A DNA stretch of 18,117 bases from NCBI GenBank assembly GCA_016098155.1, contig JAAAJB010000666.1, positions 1 through 18,117 of the forward strand, in the 5' to 3' direction. A program made the translations under genes and the position numbers. Below the pieces are notes generated by a model. The model made no database searches. It was not told the DNA's origin and saw only the letters and a program-made list of their open reading frames with translations. This DNA comes from Actinomortierella ambigua. Lineage: Eukaryota > Mortierellomycota > Mortierellomycetes > Mortierellales > Mortierellaceae. Below are positions 11,201 to 18,117 of the stretch, piece by piece (position 1 is the first letter of the stretch; the number at the start of each line of letters is the position of its first letter).

Positions 11201-13298
11201 CACGACGAACGACCGCTCGGGCTCCAAGTTTGGCAATCTGTTCACGTCCAACTCGAACGGCACCTTCTTCTCGCTGTCGCTGCGCAGTATCAATGAGAAC
11301 GATAACGGCAATGTCGACTTTGAAAAGATCCAAGGCCTCGAGGGCATTGCGCTGCTGAATGAAGTCATGAACCCGAACGACGCCAACCTTGGCAAGAAGA
11401 AGGAGCTCCGCACACTGATCACTGCCGACAATGGTAAGAATGCTAGAAGAGTTCTTCAGGGAGGGACGGGGAGTTCTGATTTTCGTGAGGTGCTTTTTTA
11501 TGGTTTACTTATGCCGCCGCTTCTCTCTCTTCCCATGCACATGACCAAATAGGTCGCAAGTGGCAACCCTTGAATGCCCCAGCTCACGACAAGGATGGAA
11601 ACAAATACGACAAATGCAAGGTAGGCTCTTCATCCCGACGGCGACGCTTTTATTTAATTTGTTTTATTGTTGTGGTTGACGTGATGAGCTAATCGTCTCT
11701 ACTTTTGATTTTTATGTTCTTTGTAGGACAACAAGGACTGTCATCTGCACCTGCACAACTATCTGGACCGCCGTCATGCGGATGACTACTTTAGCTCGCC
11801 GACTGCGCCGGGCATGTACCTGGGTGTGGGTAATGTGGGAGAGACGCTCAAGCCCTACCAGGACGGCAACACATACATTACCCGCGACGGAGGCTTTTCA
11901 TGGACAGAGGTGATGAAGGGCCCTTACATGTACGATTTCGGTGACCAGGGCTCGATTATCCTGATGGCAGCAGACGACAAGGAGCCGACCAACATTTTGC
12001 TGTACTCGCTGGATCACGGTCTGACGTTCCAGCAGCACCAGTTTGCAAACGAAAAGTATCAGCTGAACGACATCATTGCGCAGCCGAACGGCGTCGGCAA
12101 GTCGTTCATGGTCTTTGCGACGCCAAGGTCAGGATCGGAGCGACTGGCGTTGATCAGCATTGACTTTGAAGGATTGGATATGCGACCGTGTGTGCTGGAT
12201 CTGAAGGACGAGGACCATGATGACTTTGAGCGATGGAGTCCCGCCAAGCTGCGCGGCAAGAGTTGTGTCTTTGGACGCAAGGTCGAGTACTTCCGCCGGA
12301 ACCCCGAGGCGCAGTGCTTTGTGGGCGAGCAGCTGACGAACCCACATGTGATTGAAGAGGCCTGTGATTGCACGGACGACGACTTTGAGTGCGACTACAA
12401 CTATGAGCCGAACGAGAAGGGCGAGTGTGTGTTGATCAAGGATGCCAAGCCCGCCATTGACTATGCCAAGACGACCCCGGCCGAGATTTGCATGACCTTG
12501 CCTCAGGGCCAGGACTTTTACTACGAGTCGTTTGGATACCGCAAGATGTCCATTTCCAAGTGCAAGGGCGACCACCGCCTGCAAGGGACGAAGCGCATGT
12601 GCCCCGGCGCCAAGAGCGGCGGCGGTGGGTTGGGCTTCTTTGGCTGGGTCGCTGTCCTGGGCGCTTCTGGTGGCTTTGCCGCGGGACTCTTGTGGTGCGT
12701 TGGCCGTTACCGTGGCTACCAGGGTCTGTTTGGCATGGGTCGTCGTGGTTCTGGATCTTCTGGTCGTCGCAGCGGTGGAGCGTTCTCGGGCTTTGGTCGC
12801 GGCGGATTTATCCGTTTGGCCGACGATGTCATTGACCAGACGTCACGTGCGGGAGCGTCGCTCCGAGACTCGTTCTCTGGGCGCCGTGGCAGCACTGGCA
12901 GCACTGGTAGCGGCAGTGGTGGCCGCCGTCGTGGATGGGTGCCTCGCGTCTTGGGCGGTGTCGCGGACGTGGCGTACCAGGTGTGGAACAAGCTGCCGGT
13001 GCCGGAGAGGCTGATCCCATCGCGGTTCTCCAACTACTTTAACCAGACCCGGTACCAGCATCTGGCACAGGAGCCCGGCGAGTTGATCATGGACGACTAC
13101 TTTGACCACTATCTGGATGATGATGATGAGGATGCCGAAAACAGTGGAGGTCACCGCGCAGGCGGCCGAAGCCGCGCCATGGACACGCTCATGGGTCAAG
13201 AGATGGATGGCATGCAGGATGCTCAGGAGCGGTACCGCGACGAGACGGAGGATGAGGAAGAGTCTGAGCAGGAGCTCGAGGAAGATGAGCTCGTGTAG
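5276..13298 (+). CDS. VPS10: VPS10/sortilin-type sorting receptor with three tandem VPS10 domains, 8 exons
   Basis: Type I membrane receptor that sorts soluble hydrolases from the late Golgi to the vacuole and recycles by retromer (family knowledge). Exons: 5276-5503, 5807-6124, 6440-6727, 6876-6974, 7080-8978, 9114-11433, 11553-11620, 11727-13298; all introns are GT-AG and the joined frame is 2263 codons. A hydrophobic signal segment lies at residues 27-51 after a long n-region. Three VPS10 domains follow, about residues 77-711, 723-1362 and 1371-2032. Each has five or six Asp-box motifs (such as [29 protein letters not shown]), a SNSNGT sequon, and a closing module of exactly ten cysteines. 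One membrane helix (2042-2065) precedes a tail of about 198 residues. The tail has YQGL (2071), an RG/SG-rich stretch, YQHL (2183), an acidic [14 protein letters not shown] segment from 2196, and a Glu/Asp-rich C-terminus. The start at 5276 is the first in-frame Met before the signal. Met14 (5315, context tccatgg) is an alternative. Yeast Vps10 has two VPS10 domains and about 1580 aa, so this is unusually long. Confidence 0.93.
5504..5806 (+). other. VPS10 intron 1 with degenerate ACGACAC repeat tract
   Basis: A 303-nt intron, long for this locus, with donor gtaagg and acceptor ttgttag. Its 3' third (about 5698-5790) is a degenerate array of cgaacgaa, cgacac and ccacac units. This is simple-sequence expansion with no coding potential. 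Confidence 0.75.
5807..8279 (+). repeat. VPS10: VPS10 domain repeat 1
   Basis: Residues about 77-711, spread over exons 2-5. Asp boxes: [43 protein letters not shown]. The domain ends in a ten-cysteine module running from DCDRRED to VSKEC, with an internal [15 protein letters not shown] block. This is the most intron-interrupted copy. Confidence 0.85.
6125..6439 (+). other. VPS10 intron 2 with poly-C/CT tract and facing GA tract
   Basis: A 315-nt intron with donor gtaagt and acceptor acaaaag, preceded by a ctgac that could be the branch point. It contains a C11 run (6213-6223) leading into a CT-rich tract up to about 6255. A purine tract of GGA/GAA units follows at about 6278-6312. The two tracts are roughly complementary and could pair in the pre-mRNA. 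Confidence 0.75.
8313..10367 (+). repeat. VPS10: VPS10 domain repeat 2
   Basis: Residues about 723-1362 in exons 5-6. Asp boxes: [48 protein letters not shown]. The ten-cysteine module runs from RPECVLD to VERQC and contains [15 protein letters not shown]. One intron (8979-9113) interrupts it. Confidence 0.85.
8979..9113 (+). other. VPS10 intron 5 with A-run/G-run homopolymer
   Basis: A phase-0 intron of 135 nt, donor gtaagc, acceptor ctctag, likely branch point tgctaatac about 65 nt upstream of the acceptor. It contains a run of about eight A followed by about eleven G near 8999-9017. If retained, the frame would end after about 20 extra codons at 9038, which argues it is normally removed. 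Confidence 0.8.
10392..12602 (+). repeat. VPS10: VPS10 domain repeat 3
   Basis: Residues about 1371-2032 in exons 6-8. Asp boxes: [33 protein letters not shown] (split by intron 6), TRDGGFSW, and a degenerate SLDHGLTF. The ten-cysteine module runs from RPCVLDL to KRMC with [15 protein letters not shown]. It is followed directly by a glycine-rich linker and the membrane helix. Confidence 0.85.
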
Positions 13299-13591
13299 AT
13301 ATTCACCTTTTTTTGGTCCATCCCTACTATTTCTTTCTATTCTTTTTTTTTTTCGTTTGCCTCCTATTTTTTTTTCCTCTTCTGTTACCTATTTGTTGTA
13401 AGAGATTCATTCGTCTGGAGCAATACACTCAACATTTTCACCATTCTCCTCAAAAGTGCCGTCATGAAAATGAGTTAATGTCGTGTTTGATTATCAGCAG
13501 AACTAGAGTACACGATAGTAATAATGGTACAATGGATGGTGGGTTGAAAAGGGGGAGGGCGGAGAGAGGCAAACGATTCCTAACCAATTGT
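13299..13591. terminator. Convergent 3' interval between VPS10 and the YEATS2-like gene
   Basis: 293 bp separate two converging stop codons. Three T-rich runs follow the VPS10 stop within about 90 nt (about 13309-13380). They fit an efficiency or U-rich 3' processing region for VPS10 and, read on the other strand, an A-rich region for the opposing gene. No canonical AATAAA is visible. AATACA at about 13422 is a weak candidate for VPS10. The poly(A) sites cannot be fixed from sequence alone. Confidence 0.45.
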
Positions 13592-16500
13592 CTAAAGGCC
13601 TGCCATGGCGTCCGAGACGCCGCGCATGTCTTCATAGTCGTTGGTCAAAAAGTCTAGTTCCTCTGGGTTAAGTTCCAGCGCTTGGCGGATATGGTGTGGC
13701 GTCAGAAGCTTGCTGGACGCCTCTTTGCGTCGGCCGCTCTTGCCTGCATTGCTATCATCGTTTGTAGAGTAATCATCGTCGTCGAGCTCCATCATAAGCG
13801 CTGCGGTCCCTCGTTCGGCTTCTGCCTCGCGTCGGTGGACATCCACAGCCTTGGATAGAATCCGGTTGAGGAAGCCTTTGGTCACCTGAACCAACAGGCC
13901 GCCAATGATGGCTCGCTGGCGGATGGACTCGTCGACCTTTTGTTTCATGCGTTCTTCATCCTGCTCTAATGTCCCCTGTTCACCAGCGAGATGCCCAAAG
14001 CCATTGGACATTGCAGGCGAAGATGTAGAAGATGAAGAAATCGCAAGCCGCTGCCGCTGCAGGTCCATGGTCATCATCCGTCCCGACCCTACAGGTACGC
14101 CATCGAGGGCCAGCGTCTTGAGTCGCAGGTCGTCCATCACGGACAGCACCCAGTCAATCTCCGACCGGCGACCCTCATAGACAGGTAACCGTTCGAAGGC
14201 GTCCTCAACACGTTTCAGCTGCATAGGCGTCATGATCACCGGTGAACCACCACCGAGCCCTGAACCGGAAGAGGAGGAAGTCACAACACCAAGCTCTGAG
14301 TCGCCGACATCAAGATCCATGTCTTGGTCCTCATCTGCCATCAAGTTGATCGGCTGCTGGTCTGCCCCGTCCAGGCCTCGAGCTGCCGCCATTTGATGCC
14401 GCATCTGTTGCTGCTGTTGTTGTAACCGTGATAGGATCGGATGTCCACGCTCGTCCACAATGCCACACTCTTTCAGCATATCCAGTGCAAACCGCTTCTT
14501 CGTCCGTCCGGCTCGCCTTCCTCCACTGCTACCAGTGCCGCCGCCGCCGCCGCCGACAGCAACGCCACCTCCACCATACCCACCACCATCACTGCCATCT
14601 GCTCCCAAGACGGGCAACGACAGCGTGGCACCGACGCTCAACAGGCTCGCCGCCGTGCCAGCCAGCGTGAGGTTATCCTTGGTCGCGTAATACGATGGGT
14701 GGTGAGGGCAGTTTATGATCGGGCTATTGTTCTCCCGGTTTAGGAACGGCGTCGTGCTCTCCAGTCCGACCACGCCCAACGACGCATCCTTGTGATTCTG
14801 CCACGGCGACCCACACGCTTTGCAGTACTTGAGTCGCGTCGCTGCCACCCGTGTTTGGTAGAATCCAGTGGTCGCCATGCCTTCAATACCCCCTCCTCCT
14901 CCTCCTGCTCCTCCTCCAACACCACCAATACCACCCATCATCATCATCGCCGCCGCTGCTGCTGCCGCTGCCTTTATCGTCGCTGCTGTTGTCGATGCCA
15001 TCGGAAGCTCTAATCCCGGCAAGATGTCGTCTTCTCCAGGACCGTGATCTAGATCGTGATGATGATGATGATCCTGTTCGTCGTCGTACGACGACGGCAC
15101 CTGCGCCAAGTTTGCAGCCGAGGACGACGCCATCAGTCCTGTCATCGTCGCCGCCCGGACAGACTCGACTTGTTGCTGCTGTTGCTGTTGCTGTTGTAAA
15201 GCCAAGCGATGTCGCTGACCGGCCACATCCTTTTGGAAGGTGTCTTGCAACTCCCGCTCATCCTCGTCAATCTTGTCATCCGTGAGCGCATCCGCCATCG
15301 CCGCATCCGCCTTTGTGTGCAGGATCATTGCTCGCGCCTGGGCCTGGGCCGACAAGGACGACGAGACACTGCTATTACTGCTACTGGCGGCCATGCCAGC
15401 GCCCTTGATGGTGTCTTTGTCGCGCTTTTGGAAGGACGTGATGGGCCTGAAATCCGTATTACGGTCCAGCTCTAGATCCACACTCCGCTCGTTGCCCAGT
15501 ACTTGACGTCCACAGTGAGTAGGATCGAGCTATTTTTTTTTCAACGACAGAGAAGGGAGGGGAATGTAAAAAGTCAACAACTGGTTTGCTTGAATCATTA
15601 AAGAAATAATAAAAAGTGCTCCAGTGGATGAAACGAGGACAAACAACAAACTTACAGCCAATTTGTGAAAGACCTCGACAGGCTTATTCCGCTCATCCTT
15701 AAAGTAGAGCATGATCTTGACCGTCGTCTCACCCCAAGCATACCGGCTCAAATGGAACGGTGGTTCTTCAATCGTCACAATGTGGTTGGGCTTGTAGCTC
15801 TCGTGCAGGTAAAACTCCACCTTTTGCACATACGCAGTGATATCCTCCGGATTAGGTGTGCCATCCACATAGATCATCCACTTGTACGAAAAATCCTTCA
15901 GGCGAGCATCACGCCTGTGCTCCGGCAGGTATTTCGACACATTGCCCACGACGATTCGCCGTTTGACATAAAATCGTGAACCAACCGTGTCCAGCGGCGT
16001 TGGGACGTCAGCATAGACCGCAGAAGGACCAAAGGTGATGATCGGTACACCTTCGGCCGCGGGTGGCGTAGGCACAGATGCCTGTGTCGTGGATTTTGGT
16101 GGGGCTGGTGTGGATACGGCCGTCGGCGTCACAGTGGTCGGTCGCGCTACCACTCCAGGTTGTGTCACAACTGCTTCTGGTGTGGTTGTCATCGGATATA
16201 CCCCGGGGCTCGCGGCTCGAGAGCTTGCTACACTCGATGACCGACTCTGTCTATCCATGGATACATCTCGCAATGCCTGCGCCAGCGGTGGTGGGGGAAG
16301 TGGCGGCTGTGATGGTGGGTGTGGCTGGGGTGGTCGCCCTGTTGAGGGCGGGGCATTCCCGCTACCACCATACTTTCGCATGGGTCCTTTGCCGGCTGGT
16401 TGCCGTGGTCTTTGAATGTCGTCTGTATCGATCTCAGTGCCTGACGTGCCATCCGTGTCATCGACGGATCCACTGACACCATTGGAGACTTGAAGACCCG

Positions 16501-17983
16501 ATTTTGGTTTACCCTTTTGAGGGCGGTTGATGGCGAGCGCCAAGGACGACCGTCGACGATTGATACCACTGCTGTCTTCTTCCCCTGATGTGTCAGATTC
16601 GCTCCCTGAATCGGCATTGGAAGATGACACCATCGATGTCAAGCTATTCTTTCTAGAGCGTGGTCTCTGCGCATGCTGTTGTTGTTGTTGTGTCTGTTGT
16701 AGTTGTTGATGCTGCAGTGCTGGAGCCGTTGGAGGTGGCTTGTGATTGCCTGCCTTGTGTCCATCATCGAGGTCCAGGTCCACCTCCTCGTCGTATGTTT
16801 TGATGGTCGGTTTGTAGCTGCTGGCCTGCTGAAAGCTTGGATCACTATGTACCAATACCAAAGATCAGACTGCCATGTTAGCTCTGGTAGAGTCTCCATG
16901 TTCCTTGCGGGAGAATAATCGTTGGCTACATACTTCATGTTGAGAGAACTAAAGACAACTCTTGATCGACAAGGGTGGTCAAGCGGAACATCACTAGACG
17001 GCTGTTTGAAATCCAAGCAGGAGTGTTAATAACCGTCTTGTTACCAGAAAAGTGCAATCATGTTGAGTCTGTCACCAACCGAAACTTACCACCACGACAC
17101 CACAGTATCGAACACAATCCTCGGTGCTCTTAAAGAAGTGCTTATGCGAGAGTCGCATATGGTTGATAAGACCCTGTTGCGAACCAAAATCATATCGATC
17201 GCATCGTGGACAGCCCAACCTATTCGTGTCATAGAATAATCAACATGTTGATGAGTAGTGCATACACTACTCTTTGGCCATCTCGTTCAGATCCTCTTCC
17301 CATGGACAGTGACGAAAGCGGGAGGGTGTAGAAAAGGGCGCTCGATCCGTACCTGACAAACTGGCCATCGGCACGAACAGCATAAATCGCCTCGGGCTGA
17401 CGTCCATTAGGTGTATAGTTGGCTGTTGCTCGTCTGCCTGTCCGTCCTCTAGTCCCTGTTGTTGGTACTCCCTGAGTCCTGGAGAATGTTGAGTTGCCCA
17501 ATGGTGCCCCTTGGCGCTCTAAGATGATCGGTGAGTGGCTAGACGTGTTAGAAATAGGCTCGGTCTTGCTCCACTCTCTATTTTTTTTCTCATTGTACAC
17601 CTTCAAATGCATATAGTGTAAGCCTAATTACCACTCAGAATTGCATGACGGAGGTCTTCAAGCATGCGCTCAGCCTTGACAAGTTCCTGGGTGATGGAGG
17701 CACGTTCAGCATGGCGCAAGAGAATCTCAAGGTCAAATTGTTCCTCAATAATGGCGGCAATCTTCTGACGCGTCAGCTCATTGCCCTGTGAAGCGGACAT
17801 TTGCACGTTTTTTCGGCTGGAAGCTGCATCCGGTGCAGACGGAGGCAGGGACATTAGATAGTTATAGAGGCTCCAGTGATGAGGGAGTGCAGTACGCCTC
17901 TGTGCTGGGAGGAAGAGGGACAAGGGAAGTCGATAGAATACAGACGATGCATATCCCTTCAAAACACACACTTTTGGTGCCAT
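13592..17983 (-). CDS. YEATS2: YEATS2-like chromatin protein: N-terminal helix, C2H2 finger, YEATS domain, C-terminal histone fold; 6 exons
   Basis: Exons: 17983-17632, 17518-17353, 17219-17090, 17001-16934, 16844-15656, 15529-13592; joined frame of 1280 codons. The N-terminal helix QKIAAIIEEQFDLEI...LVKAERMLEDLRHAI resembles the start of animal YEATS2. Next comes a C2H2 finger, CPRC...H-x4-H (C176, C179, H193, H198), then a Ser/Gln/Pro-rich linker. The YEATS domain (about 529-660) has KRRIVVGNVSKYLPEHRRD, YKWMIYVDGT, LHESYKPNHIV, EPPFHLSRYAWGE. A second Cys/His cluster (CKACGSPWQNH ... NCPHHP) lies near 865-915, and a putative histone fold at about 1163-1272 (IIGGLLVQVTKGFLNRI ... LTPHHIRQALELNPEELDFL) closes the protein. 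In animals YEATS2 reads acylated H3K27 and pairs by its histone fold within the ATAC acetyltransferase complex; the same role here is inference. Long Gln, His, Gly and Ala runs mark disordered linkers. The start is uncertain: MSLPPSAPD at 17854 gives 1237 aa and is equally plausible, because a pyrimidine tract ending in cctcccag lies between the two Met codons. Confidence 0.88.
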
Positions 17984-18034
17984 TCAGCAAACAGTCACAA
18001 TCACCAGCAGTTCCGCCAAGAAACGCCCCTTCAT
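17984..18034 (-). other. Upstream ORF abutting the first candidate start of the YEATS2-like gene
   Basis: A 16-codon ATG frame, MKGRFLAELLVIVTVC, ends in TGA at 17986-17984, directly next to the ATG at 17983-17981 with no spacer. If transcription starts upstream of 18034, it would be read first and could lower translation or favour re-initiation. It is too short to judge as a gene. Confidence 0.3.
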
Positions 18035-18117
18035 GCCACTTTCCAACTTCTTTCCTTTTCCAATCCCTGACGAAATCACCCTTACAGATGGAGAAACGGA
18101 AACTGAAGGGGACACAA
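18035..18117. other. Upstream flank of the YEATS2-like gene
   Basis: Only 83 nt remain before the right edge. On the minus strand they hold an A/G-rich stretch and a CT-containing segment, with no clear TATA box or start site. Confidence 0.3.

Noticed and set aside
16845..16933. Continuous reading of the YEATS2-like exon 4 frame through to 16639
   Set aside because: It would shift out of the frame needed for the YEATS exon. A GTATGT donor at 16933 and TAG acceptor before 16844, with a CTAAC branch site between, give an 89-nt intron that restores the frame.
1..18117. tRNA, rRNA, CRISPR, transposon or virus-derived sequence
   Set aside because: I looked for B-box-like tRNA segments, regular spaced repeats, long terminal inverted repeats and transposase or polymerase motifs on both strands and saw none.

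Overview
The window is eukaryotic, intron-rich nuclear DNA, most likely from an early-diverging fungus. A Mortierellomycotina- or Mucoromycota-type genome is my best guess, but that is inference from gene content and intron style, not a sequence match. It holds three protein-coding genes of conserved eukaryotic families, all of which can be spliced in silico into single open frames. Introns are mostly 80-140 nt with GTAAGT/GTATGT-type donors, and most acceptors are TAG or CAG.

Layout: 1-1353 has no convincing gene, apart from a possible TATA box at the left edge for a gene outside the window. 1354-4841 (minus strand) is SEC15, the exocyst subunit related to animal EXOC6, in 13 exons (748 aa). 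4842-5275 is a 434-bp divergent promoter interval with long pyrimidine tracts. 5276-13298 (plus strand) is a VPS10/sortilin-type sorting receptor in 8 exons (2263 aa). 13299-13591 is the short convergent 3' interval. 13592-17983 (minus strand) is a YEATS2-like chromatin protein in 6 exons (about 1237-1280 aa depending on the start codon). 17984-18117 holds a 16-codon upstream ORF and 5' sequence.

SEC15 (tethering secretory vesicles to the plasma membrane) and VPS10 (Golgi-to-vacuole sorting) act in different branches of post-Golgi traffic and are arranged head to head, so they may share regulation. The YEATS2-like gene is nuclear and functionally unrelated; it is simply convergent with VPS10.

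The two most notable things are these. The VPS10 receptor carries three complete tandem VPS10 domains, each with its own ten-cysteine module, whereas yeast Vps10 has two and animal sortilins one. The YEATS2-like protein has the architecture of the animal ATAC-complex subunit (N-terminal helix, YEATS reader with its aromatic cage, C-terminal histone fold) plus an N-terminal C2H2 finger and a second Cys/His cluster. I found no RNA genes, transposons, CRISPR arrays or integrated elements.
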